From Oricola nitratireducens (GTDB lineage Bacteria > Pseudomonadota > Alphaproteobacteria > Rhizobiales > Rhizobiaceae), in NCBI RefSeq assembly GCF_014904745.1, contig NZ_JACZCS010000018.1:1-64000 (forward strand): a DNA stretch of 64,000 nt, written 5' to 3'. The position numbers were made by a program, and so were the translations under genes. The notes under the pieces are model-generated. The model had not been told where the DNA came from. It worked only from the letters and a program-made list of their open reading frames with translations, and did not search any database. This document shows positions 54,547 through 62,948 of this stretch, in pieces (position 1 is the first letter of the stretch; every line of letters starts with the position of its first letter).

Positions 54547-55155
54547 ATGAATGCCGGTACGAGGCCGCCGTTCCTGATGATCCGGCACGGCCAAACCGAC
54601 TGGAACCGCGAAGGCCGGTATCAGGGCCAGGTCGACATTCCGCTCAACGCGCTCGGACGCGAACAGGCAGCCGGCAACGGACGCCTGCTGGCGGCGCTCG
54701 GCCATGACTGGAACAGCTGGCGCTTCGTCTCCAGTCCGCTCGGGCGCGCCCGCGACACGATGGAAATCATGCGCCGGGAGATGGGACTTGCGCCGGAGGA
54801 CTACGCCATCGACGAGCGCCTGATCGAGATCACCTTCGGCGACTGGGAGCGCAAGCGCCTCGTCGAACTGGAGGCCGAAGAGCCCGGCGAAATGGCGCGG
54901 CGCAATGCCAACAAGTGGGAACACGCACCGCCCGGCGGCGAGAGCTACGCCCAGGCGGTCGAGCGCGTCGCGGGTTTTCTCGGCGATCTCGAGCAGCCGG
55001 CGGTGATCGTCTGCCACGGCGGCATCGTGCGGGCGACGCGTTTCCTGCTCGAACAGGAAGACGCACGCAGCATCGCCGACACGCCGGTTCCCCAGGACAA
55101 GATCTACCAGTTCGACGGGAGCGCGACACAATGGCTGGTGGGCAAACCGGCCTGA
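54547..55155 (+). CDS. Histidine phosphatase family protein (phosphoglycerate mutase-like)
   Basis: The 202-residue protein has the RHG motif in [20 protein letters not shown] and the second catalytic histidine in [18 protein letters not shown] glutamate in [11 protein letters not shown] completes the site. It likely hydrolyses a small phosphate ester. Relatives include GpmB and cobalamin phosphatases. It sits between fabI and aroC, as is usual in rhizobia. Confidence 0.93.
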   Translation: MNAGTRPPFLMIRHGQTDWNREGRYQGQVDIPLNALGREQAAGNGRLLAALGHDWNSWRFVSSPLGRARDTMEIMRREMGLAPEDYAIDERLIEITFGDWERKRLVELEAEEPGEMARRNANKWEHAPPGGESYAQAVERVAGFLGDLEQPAVIVCHGGIVRATRFLLEQEDARSIADTPVPQDKIYQFDGSATQWLVGKPA

Positions 55156-55231
55156 TTGTCATCAAACTGACAGAACCCTTTCCATTTCGCCGCGAACCGG
55201 CTTAAAAGCGGGCGCAGAACGGGCTTTTCTC

Positions 55232-56326
55232 ATGTCGCACAACACCTTCGGCCATCTTTTCCGAGTCACCACATGGGGCGAGAGCCACGGCATCGCGCTC
55301 GGCTGCGTGATCGACGGCTGCCCTCCGGGCATCAGCTTCACCGAGGCCGAGGTTCAGGCCTATCTGGACAAGCGCAAGCCGGGGCAGTCGAAATTCACGA
55401 CGCAGCGGCGCGAGGACGATGCGGTTCGGGTGCTCTCCGGCGTGATGCCCGCGGGCGACGGCGAGACGCTGGTGACGACAGGTACGCCGATCTGCATGAT
55501 GATCGAGAACACCGACCAGCGCTCGAAGGATTATTCGGACATCGCGCGGCGCTACCGGCCGGGCCACGCGGATTTCACCTATGACATCAAATACGGCATC
55601 CGCGACTATCGCGGCGGCGGACGCTCCTCGGCGCGCGAAACCGCGGCGCGGGTCGCCGCCGGCGCGATTGCCCGCAAGATCGTCCCGGATCTGAGCGTCC
55701 GCGGCGCGCTTGTCGCCATGGGCACCAGGCAGATCGACCGCGCGAACTGGGACTGGGAGGAAATCGACCGCAATCCGTTCTTCACGCCCGATCCCGAGGC
55801 CGCCGAGACATTCGCGCTCTATCTCGACGAAATCCGCAAGGCCGGATCGTCGGTCGGCGCGGTGATCGAGGTCATCGCGGACGGCGTTCCGGCAGGCCTT
55901 GGCGCGCCGATCTACGCCAAGCTCGACCAGGATATCGCCTCCGGCCTGATGTCGATCAACGCGGTCAAGGGTGTCGAGATCGGCAACGGCTTCGAAGCCG
56001 CGCGCATTCGCGGCGAGGAAAACGCCGACGAGATCCGCCTCGACGAATACGGCAACCCGTCGTTCCTCTCCAACAAATCCGGTGGCATTCTCGGCGGCAT
56101 CTCCACCGGACAGCCGGTCGTCGCCCGGTTCGCCGTCAAGCCGACCTCGTCGATCCTGACGCCGACGCGGTCGATCACCGCCGACGGCGAGGAAACCGAG
56201 GTCGTCACCAAGGGCCGGCACGACCCCTGTGTCGGAATCCGGGCCGTTCCCATCGGCGAAGCGATGGTTGCGTGCGCCATCGCCGACCACTATTTGCGCC
56301 ATCGCGGCCAGACCGGCCGTATCTGA
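55232..56326 (+). CDS. aroC: Chorismate synthase
   Basis: The 364-residue protein performs the last shikimate pathway step, EPSP to chorismate, with reduced FMN. Motifs are the N-terminal [54 protein letters not shown] and the C-terminal [22 protein letters not shown]. Its stop lies 8 nt before the ribB start. Confidence 0.97.
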   Translation: MSHNTFGHLFRVTTWGESHGIALGCVIDGCPPGISFTEAEVQAYLDKRKPGQSKFTTQRREDDAVRVLSGVMPAGDGETLVTTGTPICMMIENTDQRSKDYSDIARRYRPGHADFTYDIKYGIRDYRGGGRSSARETAARVAAGAIARKIVPDLSVRGALVAMGTRQIDRANWDWEEIDRNPFFTPDPEAAETFALYLDEIRKAGSSVGAVIEVIADGVPAGLGAPIYAKLDQDIASGLMSINAVKGVEIGNGFEAARIRGEENADEIRLDEYGNPSFLSNKSGGILGGISTGQPVVARFAVKPTSSILTPTRSITADGEETEVVTKGRHDPCVGIRAVPIGEAMVACAIADHYLRHRGQTGRI

Positions 56327-56334
56327 GGATTGAT

Positions 56335-57423
56335 ATGAGTTACGACCAGGCAAGGGTAATCGAGGCGCTGCGCGCCTTCGAACGCGGCGAGATCGTCGTC
56401 GTCATGGATGACGACGGGCGCGAGAACGAGGGCGACCTGATCGTCGCCGCCGTTCACGCGACGCCGGAAAAGATGGCGTTCATCGTGCGTCACACCTCGG
56501 GCATCGTCTGCGCGCCGATGACGCGCGAGGATGCGAAAAGGCTGAACCTGGCGCCGATGGTGGCCGAAAATGACGCGCCGCACGCCACCGCCTTCACGGT
56601 CACGGTCGACTACAAGCACGGCACGACCACCGGCATCTCCGCGGACGACCGCACGCTGACCGTGCGCAACCTCGCCAACCCGAATGCCGGCGCGCCGGAC
56701 TTCGTGCGCCCGGGTCACATCTTTCCGCTGGTGGCGCGCGAGGGCGGCGTACTGATGCGCTCCGGCCATACCGAGGCCGCCGTCGATCTGTGCAGGCTTG
56801 CCAGCCTGCCGCCGGTCGGGGTCATTTCCGAACTCGTCAATGACGACGGCACCGTCATGCGCGGGCCGGAGGTCTCTGCCTTCGCCGAAAAACACGGGCT
56901 GAAACAGGTTTCCGTCGCCGACCTGATCAATTACCGCCAGCGCAAGGAAACGCTGATCGAGATGGTCGACAAGTTCGACGTGGAGACCGTTGCCGGACCG
57001 GCCAAGGCCTATTCCTACACGCTGCCGTGGGACCCGATGCATCACCTCGCCGTCGTTTTCGGCGATATTCGCGACGGCGTCGACATTCCGGTCCGGCTTC
57101 ACCTGGAATCGGTCGTCGACGACGTGTTCGGCAAGGAAAAGGTGATCTCGGCCATCCTGAAGCGGATGGGCGACGAGGGGCGCGGCGTGGTCGTCTATCT
57201 GCGCGAAGGTTCGGTCGGCGTCGGCAAGGCGGCAGGACGAAGGCTACCGGAAGAACACGCCGAGGCGCAGGACCGCGAGAGCGAGTGGCGCGAAATCGGC
57301 CTTGGCGCGCAGATACTCAAGGATCTCGGCATCGGCTCGATCAAGCTGTATTCCTCCATGGAGAGACATTATGTGGGGCTCGAAGGTTTCGGCATCCGTA
57401 TCTCGTCGACGGAAATCATCTAG
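56335..57423 (+). CDS. ribB: 3,4-dihydroxy-2-butanone 4-phosphate synthase with degenerate GTP cyclohydrolase II domain
   Basis: The 362-residue riboflavin-pathway enzyme has an intact N-terminal synthase domain: VVMDDDGRENEGDLIVAA, RHTSGIVCAPM and LMRSGHTEAAVDL. The C-terminal half (about 210-362) aligns with GTP cyclohydrolase II but lacks its zinc cysteines: VRLHLESVVDDVFG and GKEKVISAI stand where active enzymes have HSEC and RCDCG, and the YHRQEGRNIGL-type motif is YLREGSVGVG. It therefore should make the butanone phosphate only, and a separate RibA is needed. It overlaps the next gene by 53 nt. Confidence 0.93.
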   Translation: MSYDQARVIEALRAFERGEIVVVMDDDGRENEGDLIVAAVHATPEKMAFIVRHTSGIVCAPMTREDAKRLNLAPMVAENDAPHATAFTVTVDYKHGTTTGISADDRTLTVRNLANPNAGAPDFVRPGHIFPLVAREGGVLMRSGHTEAAVDLCRLASLPPVGVISELVNDDGTVMRGPEVSAFAEKHGLKQVSVADLINYRQRKETLIEMVDKFDVETVAGPAKAYSYTLPWDPMHHLAVVFGDIRDGVDIPVRLHLESVVDDVFGKEKVISAILKRMGDEGRGVVVYLREGSVGVGKAAGRRLPEEHAEAQDRESEWREIGLGAQILKDLGIGSIKLYSSMERHYVGLEGFGIRISSTEII

Positions 57424-58384
57424 TCTCGCCGCCATCCTGGTTGCCGGACTGGCTGTCGCGGGCGCTGCCACGCCCGCCGGCGCGGTCGACGTGTTCGAAC
57501 TCAACCTGCCGAAAAAGGTGACCGCGATCCGGCAGAGCGCCGACGGCAGTTTCGTCGCGATGGGCGCGGAGGCGTTCAAGCTCATCGCCTGCGACACGCC
57601 CGAGGGGCTGTGCCTGCAGACGACATCGGAAACCGGCGAAGCGCAGAAGGCGCCGGCCGGCGCGCTCCCGGACGGGTTCGTTGCGACCGCGCAGACCGGC
57701 GACATCCGCAAGGCCTGGTACGGCCGGCCGACCGGCCGCTACGGCCACGGCGTTCTCGGCGACGCCATCGAGGGCGGATCGCTGGTCGTCGTCACCGGCA
57801 GCGGTCGCAAACGGGAATTCGTCCTGCCGGAAAACCAGGTGTTCGAGGACATCACGCCGCGCATCCGCGATCTCGACGGCGACGGCGCCAACGAGGTCGT
57901 GACCATCCGCTCGTCGCTGACCGGCGGCGCGGCGGTGGCGATCTACGGGTTTTCCGGCGACGAGCTCGTCGAACGCGGCGCGAGCAGCGAAAACGGCCGC
58001 CCGAACCGCTGGCTGAACATTGCCGCCATCATCGCAGACGATACCGGCAAGGCCACGATCTACGGCGTGCGCACGCCGCATATCGGCGGCCGGCTGTTCT
58101 CGCTGACCTATGCCGAGGGCGCGGTGAGCGAAAAGGACGATATCGCGACGGATGTCAGCGACCACGTCATCGGCTCGCGCGAACTCGGATTGTCGGCGAC
58201 GATCGACCTCGGCGACGGCGAGGAACTCGTCCTGCCCTCGCAGGACCGCACCCGGTTGCGCTTCCCGTTGTCGAAGCGTCCCGACATCGGCCTGCCCGGC
58301 CCGGTCGACACGGCGATCATCGTCACCGACGGGCGCATCGTCACCGCGACCGCGGATGGCAAACTCCTGGTGATCCTGCCATAA
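57371..58384 (+). CDS. Exported protein of unknown function with an FG-GAP/VCBS-like loop
   Basis: The 337-residue protein starts inside ribB. ATG 57371 has GGAGAG directly upstream, and the frame then gives a signal peptide (LAAILVAGLAVAGAATPAGA). The mature part has repeated beta-rich stretches and a DLDGDGANEVVTIR loop, the calcium-binding pattern of FG-GAP/VCBS repeats. A propeller fold is likely. The 53-nt overlap implies translational coupling with ribB, though no link to riboflavin is evident. Confidence 0.78.
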   Translation: MWGSKVSASVSRRRKSSSLAAILVAGLAVAGAATPAGAVDVFELNLPKKVTAIRQSADGSFVAMGAEAFKLIACDTPEGLCLQTTSETGEAQKAPAGALPDGFVATAQTGDIRKAWYGRPTGRYGHGVLGDAIEGGSLVVVTGSGRKREFVLPENQVFEDITPRIRDLDGDGANEVVTIRSSLTGGAAVAIYGFSGDELVERGASSENGRPNRWLNIAAIIADDTGKATIYGVRTPHIGGRLFSLTYAEGAVSEKDDIATDVSDHVIGSRELGLSATIDLGDGEELVLPSQDRTRLRFPLSKRPDIGLPGPVDTAIIVTDGRIVTATADGKLLVILP

Positions 58385-58478
58385 TGGGTGCCGGTGAAGC
58401 CGGCGTGTGACATCGGTCACACACGTTTAGCCACGGATGGCTAGGCTCTCCGCAGCCAGGTTTCAAAGGGGCGCCATC

Positions 58479-59432
58479 ATGTGGGATTTTTCCGTCGCCA
58501 AAACGCTTTCGATCGTCGGACGCACCATGCCGTTCGTTCTGCTGCGCATGGCGGTCTATTTCGGCATCACATTCGCCTATGTCATTGCAGCCGGTACCGG
58601 CGCGGGCATCGGCTACGGCGTTGGCCAGATCGGCCAGGACCCGACTTCGTTTGCCATCTGGGGCGCGGTTGCCGGTTTCGGCATCGTGTCGGCGATCGTC
58701 TACTGGATCCGCGAATACATCCTCTACATGGTCAAGGCCGGCCATATCGCCGTCATGGTGAAGCTGATCGACGGCGAGCCGGTGCCGCAGGGCCAGATCA
58801 CGCATGCCCAGGAAACCGTGCGCGCCCGCTTCGGCGAGGCCAACGTCCTGTTCGCGCTCGACCAGTTGATCAAGGGCGTCATCCGCGCGATTACCGGCCT
58901 GCTCGGCGGCGTCGCCGCGTTCCTGCCGATCCCTGGACTGAGCGGCATTGTCGGCTTCATCAACGGCATCATCCGGATGTCGCTGACCTATGTCGACGAG
59001 ATCATCCTCGGCTACAATATCCGCATCGCCAGCGACAATCCGTGGGCGACGTCGCGGCACGCGCTCGTCCTCTACGCCCAGAACGGCACCCACATGATCA
59101 AGAACGCGGTCTGGCTCTCCGTCATCATGTGGGTGTTCTCGTGTATCGTCTTCCTGATCGCCCTCGCCCCGGCCAGCCTGTTCGTCTATCTGATGCCGGG
59201 CAGCGTCAGTGGCTACGGCTTCGTCTTCGCCTTCATGCTGGCATGGTCGTTCAAGGCCGCGGTCATGGAGCCGTTCGCAATCGCGGCGCTGATGCAGGTC
59301 TACTTCGCCCGCATCGAGGGCCAGGTGCCCGACCCGGAATGGGACCGCAAGCTCGCCGGCGCATCCGGCAAGTTCCGCGATCTTGCCGACAAGGCCGGAT
59401 CGGCCCTCGGCGGACGACCGGCGACGCACTGA
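58479..59432 (+). CDS. Polytopic membrane protein of unknown function
   Basis: The 317-residue protein (AAAGGGG upstream of ATG 58479) has about six predicted membrane helices, including FVLLRMAVYFGITFAYVIAAG, FLPIPGLSGIVGFINGII and VWLSVIMWVFSCIVFLIALA. Many glycines line the first helices. The C-terminal tail is soluble. I do not recognise a family with confidence; similar proteins seem common in rhizobia. No partner is suggested by the neighbours. Confidence 0.8.
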   Translation: MWDFSVAKTLSIVGRTMPFVLLRMAVYFGITFAYVIAAGTGAGIGYGVGQIGQDPTSFAIWGAVAGFGIVSAIVYWIREYILYMVKAGHIAVMVKLIDGEPVPQGQITHAQETVRARFGEANVLFALDQLIKGVIRAITGLLGGVAAFLPIPGLSGIVGFINGIIRMSLTYVDEIILGYNIRIASDNPWATSRHALVLYAQNGTHMIKNAVWLSVIMWVFSCIVFLIALAPASLFVYLMPGSVSGYGFVFAFMLAWSFKAAVMEPFAIAALMQVYFARIEGQVPDPEWDRKLAGASGKFRDLADKAGSALGGRPATH

Positions 59433-59499
59433 CAGGAAATTACAGGACAAACTGCGCGAACCGGCTGTCATGGCGCGGCAATAATGTTACACAACCGCC

Positions 59500-60429
59500 A
59501 TGACCACCCGCCTCTACAGCCACGACATTTTCCTGCAGCACATCACGCCGCCCGGCCATCCCGAGCGGCCTGACCGGCTGAAAGCCGTCGCCGCGGTTCT
59601 CGGGAACGAAGCCTTCGATGCGCTCGACCGCGTCGACGCCCCGGAAGGCGATCCGGCGACGATCCGCTACGCCCATCCGGAGGAATATGTGACGCGCGTC
59701 ATGGCGCAGATCCCGGAAACGGGGATCGCGCGCATCGACGCCGACACCTGCGCCAGCCCGAAGAGCTACGAGGCCGCCCTGCACGCCGTCGGCGCAGCCA
59801 ATGCCGCGGTGGACGACGTCTTCGCGGGGACCGCCTCGAACGTCTTCGTCGCCGCGCGACCGCCCGGCCACCACGCCGAAAAGAACACCGCGATGGGCTT
59901 CTGCCTGTTCAACTCTGCGGCGATCGCGGCGCGCCACGCCCAGCGCGCCCACGGCGCCGAGCGCATCGCCATCGTCGACTGGGACGTCCATCACGGCAAC
60001 GGAACGCAGGATATCTTCTGGGACGACGCATCGGTTCTCTACTGCTCGACGCACCAGATGCCGCTTTATCCCGGCACCGGCGCCAAGGGCGAGACCGGCG
60101 AATACGGCACGATCTGCAACGCGCCGCTCAGCCCGCAGGACGGCGGCGACCAGTTCCGCGCCGCCTTCCGCGAGCGCGTGCTGACCGCGCTCGACGATTT
60201 CCACCCTGACCTGATCATCATTTCCGCCGGCTTCGACGCTCACCACCGAGACCCGCTGGCCGAGATCAACCTGGTCGAGGACGATTTCGACTGGGCGACC
60301 GGCAAGCTGATGGATGCGGCCGGGCGCCATTGCGACAACCGCCTGGTCAGCCTGCTGGAAGGCGGATACGACCTGAAAGGGCTGGCGTCTTCGACCGCCG
60401 CCCATGTGATGCGACTGATGCGAGGATGA
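59500..60429 (+). CDS. Histone deacetylase-family amidohydrolase
   Basis: The 309-residue protein has the HDAC/acetylpolyamine amidohydrolase core: [20 protein letters not shown] (catalytic His pair), [18 protein letters not shown] (zinc Asp and His), and [17 protein letters not shown] (second zinc Asp). It deacetylates a lysine, polyamine or similar amine. Its stop lies five nt before the xseB start. Confidence 0.95.
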   Translation: MTTRLYSHDIFLQHITPPGHPERPDRLKAVAAVLGNEAFDALDRVDAPEGDPATIRYAHPEEYVTRVMAQIPETGIARIDADTCASPKSYEAALHAVGAANAAVDDVFAGTASNVFVAARPPGHHAEKNTAMGFCLFNSAAIAARHAQRAHGAERIAIVDWDVHHGNGTQDIFWDDASVLYCSTHQMPLYPGTGAKGETGEYGTICNAPLSPQDGGDQFRAAFRERVLTALDDFHPDLIIISAGFDAHHRDPLAEINLVEDDFDWATGKLMDAAGRHCDNRLVSLLEGGYDLKGLASSTAAHVMRLMRG

Positions 60430-60434
60430 CAGCC

Positions 60435-60686
60435 ATGGCCGACGCACCGACCCACGCCGACGTGAAGGAAATGAACTTCGAGACGGCGCTGAAGCAACTC
60501 GAAGAGATCGTCGACAAGCTGGAGCGCGGCGACGTGCCCCTGGACGAATCGATCGCGATCTACGAACGCGGCGAAGCCCTGCGCAACCGCTGCGACGCGC
60601 TGCTGAAGACGGCCGAAGCCAAGATCGAGAAGATCAAGCTGACCCGCGACGGCAAGCCCGCCGGGACTGAGCCCTTGGACGGATAG
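60435..60686 (+). CDS. xseB: Exodeoxyribonuclease VII small subunit
   Basis: The 83-residue protein matches Xse[22 protein letters not shown], then [20 protein letters not shown]. It binds the large subunit XseA, which degrades single-stranded DNA. The start at 60435 has CGAGG at a good distance; an ATG at 60426, overlapping the HDAC stop, is the alternative. Confidence 0.94.
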   Translation: MADAPTHADVKEMNFETALKQLEEIVDKLERGDVPLDESIAIYERGEALRNRCDALLKTAEAKIEKIKLTRDGKPAGTEPLDG

Positions 60687-60776
60687 GCGTCGAACGGCGA
60701 ACGGTGTGTCGCCCTTGATTGAAATACCGCCGCCGCTTCCCATTTGCCTTGGCATCGAGACATATGGAGCACGGCG

Positions 60777-61694
60777 ATGAGTTTCTTTCCCGGCAATGAT
60801 CCGGAACCCGGTGACGCATTCGCCTGCGACGCCATCGAGACGCTGATCATCCCCAAGGTCAGCGACATCGGCGGATTCGAGGTGAAACGCGCCCTGCCCT
60901 CCTTGAAACGCAAGCTGGTCGGCCCGTTCATCTTCTTCGACCGGATGGGACCGGCGATCTTCAGGCCCGGCGAGGCAATCGACGTCAGGCCGCATCCGCA
61001 TATCGGATTGTCCACCGTGACCTATCTCTTTGACGGGACGATCCGCCACCGCGACTCGCTCGGCACCGAAATGGTGATCGCGCCCGGCGACATCAACCTG
61101 ATGACGGCGGGACGCGGCATCGTGCATTCCGAGCGCTCGCCGGAGGAAACCCGTTCCACGTCGCGGCGGATGTCGGGCCTGCAGACATGGCTGGCGCTGC
61201 CTGACGGCAAGGAAGAAATCGCGCCGGCCTTCGAAAACACCGCCGCCGCCTCGATGGGCGTGCTCGACGACGGCAAGGCGCATGCCCGCGTGCTGATCGG
61301 TTCGTTCCACGGCGCGTCCTCGCCGGTCGCGCAGTATTCCGAGACGCTCTATGTCGACGTGACGCTGCCGGCCGGCGGCGAGATCGAGATCCCCGCCGAT
61401 ACCGAGGAGCGCGCGATCTATGTCGCGGAGGGCGAAATCGAAATTGCCGGCGATACATTCGCTCCCGACCAGTTGCTGGTGTTCCGGCCCGGCGACCGGA
61501 TCGTGGTGCGCTCGCCGGGCGGCGCTTCCTTCATGCTGTTCGGCGGCGCGTCGATGAGTTCGCGGCGCTATATCTGGTGGAACTTCGTGTCGTCCTCGCG
61601 CGAACGCATCGAGCAGGCCAAGGAAGAATGGCGCAGCGGGCGTTTCGACATCGTGCCGGGCGACGAGGAAGAGTTCGTGCCGCTTCCCGGCTGA
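60777..61694 (+). CDS. Pirin family protein
   Basis: The 305-residue bicupin protein has the pirin metal site in DVRPHPHIGLSTVTYLFDG, with a further histidine in MTAGRGIVHSE and glutamate in SPEET. The C-terminal domain contains FVSSSRERIEQAKEEWRSGRF. Pirins bind iron; some have quercetinase activity. It sits between xseB and tlyA, where many relatives of this locus carry dxs. Confidence 0.93.
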   Translation: MSFFPGNDPEPGDAFACDAIETLIIPKVSDIGGFEVKRALPSLKRKLVGPFIFFDRMGPAIFRPGEAIDVRPHPHIGLSTVTYLFDGTIRHRDSLGTEMVIAPGDINLMTAGRGIVHSERSPEETRSTSRRMSGLQTWLALPDGKEEIAPAFENTAAASMGVLDDGKAHARVLIGSFHGASSPVAQYSETLYVDVTLPAGGEIEIPADTEERAIYVAEGEIEIAGDTFAPDQLLVFRPGDRIVVRSPGGASFMLFGGASMSSRRYIWWNFVSSSRERIEQAKEEWRSGRFDIVPGDEEEFVPLPG

Positions 61695-61813
61695 GGCGAG
61701 CCGGCGTCTTAACCGCCCGTCCACCCTGTTTGTTAGCCATGAATTGACCGCGTTTGTTGGCGGCGAAATAACCGGTTTCCGCTACGCTCGTCTCCACAAC
61801 AGGGATGGTGGGC

Positions 61814-62134
61814 ATGCATATCGCGAACACGCTGAAAACAGCGGTCGCGTATGCGTTTTTCGGGGCAGTCGCCGTCACGGCGACTGTGCCTTCGGCGCAT
61901 GCGCAACCGCAATACGATTCCAAACTCGCCAAATTCCTCGCCGACCGGGCCGCCAGCCAACTCGGCGCCCTACGCGACGGGTTCGCGATGTCGGACGTTC
62001 CGGCTCTCGCGGAGACAGGCCAATTCCCCGATGGCGCGGATATCGCGCCGTTCGACGCCAGGCAAACGGGCGCGGTCGAGCGCGAATTGCCGCCTTTGCC
62101 GCGCACGGATGTCCGTATCGTCTACGCCGGCTGA
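61814..62134 (+). CDS. Small exported hypothetical protein
   Basis: The 106-residue protein (ATG 61814; in-frame ATG at 61805) has a signal peptide ending PSAHAQ. The mature part has no domain I recognise; it is short and partly helical, with a proline-rich end (ELPPLPRTDVRIVYAG). It lies between pirin and tlyA. The coding call rests on the signal peptide and codon pattern. Confidence 0.6.
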   Translation: MHIANTLKTAVAYAFFGAVAVTATVPSAHAQPQYDSKLAKFLADRAASQLGALRDGFAMSDVPALAETGQFPDGADIAPFDARQTGAVERELPPLPRTDVRIVYAG

Positions 62135-62192
62135 AGCGAAAGCGCAGCGATTGCCATTGCCAAAGGGCGTCCCGCCCGTCAATGACTGCGGG

Positions 62193-62948
62193 ATGAACGG
62201 CAACGCCAATTCCGAACGCATCCGGCTCGACCATCTGCTGGTCGAAACCGGCGCCTTTGCCTCGCGGTCGCGGGCGCGCGACGCGATCCTGCGCGGCGCG
62301 GTGCGCATCGCCGGCGCCCGCATCGAAAAGCCCGGACAATTGGTTCCGCGCGACACCGCGATCGAACTCGATGACCCGGCGCAGCCTTACGTCTCGCGCG
62401 CCGCGCTGAAGCTGAAGGCCGCGCTGTCGCATTTCGGCCTCTCGCCGGACGGCAGGACCGCGCTCGATGTCGGCGCGTCGACGGGCGGCTTCACGCAGGT
62501 GCTCCTCGAGGAAGGCGCGGCCCATGTCTTCGCCATCGATGTCGGCCATGACCAGATGGCGGGGTCGCTGGCGGACGACCCGCGCGTCACCAATATCGAG
62601 GGCCTCAACGCCCGCGACCTGACGCCGGACGATCTCGGCGGCAAACGGCCCGGTTTCGTCGTCAGCGACGTCAGCTTCATATCGCTGAAACTCGCCCTGC
62701 CGCCGGCGCTGGAACTCGCCGCGCCGGGCGCGGAGGCGATCCTGCTGGTCAAGCCGCAATTCGAGGTCGGGCGCGCCAGGATCGGCAAGGGCGGACTGGT
62801 CGCCCGAGACGATGCCGAAGCCTGCGCGCAAGACCTGGCGGACTGGCTTTCGCATCAACCTGGATGGCGGGTGCTCGGCACGTGCCCCTCGCCGATTGCG
62901 GGCGGCGACGGAAATTCGGAATATCTCCTGGCGGGACGAAAATCATGA
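62193..62948 (+). CDS. tlyA: TlyA-family rRNA 2'-O-methyltransferase
   Basis: The 251-residue protein has an N-terminal S4 domain (RLDHLLVETGAFASRSRARDAIL) and a Rossmann methylase domain with ALDVGASTGGFTQVLLE (SAM loop) and VSDVSFISLKLALP. TlyA methylates 16S and 23S rRNA in mycobacteria and affects capreomycin sensitivity; other members have been called haemolysin A. It overlaps the next gene start as ATGA. Confidence 0.94.
   Translation: MNGNANSERIRLDHLLVETGAFASRSRARDAILRGAVRIAGARIEKPGQLVPRDTAIELDDPAQPYVSRAALKLKAALSHFGLSPDGRTALDVGASTGGFTQVLLEEGAAHVFAIDVGHDQMAGSLADDPRVTNIEGLNARDLTPDDLGGKRPGFVVSDVSFISLKLALPPALELAAPGAEAILLVKPQFEVGRARIGKGGLVARDDAEACAQDLADWLSHQPGWRVLGTCPSPIAGGDGNSEYLLAGRKS

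Noticed and set aside
56326-56335. FMN riboswitch before ribB
   Set aside because: Only 8 nt separate aroC and ribB, so there is no room for an RFN element.
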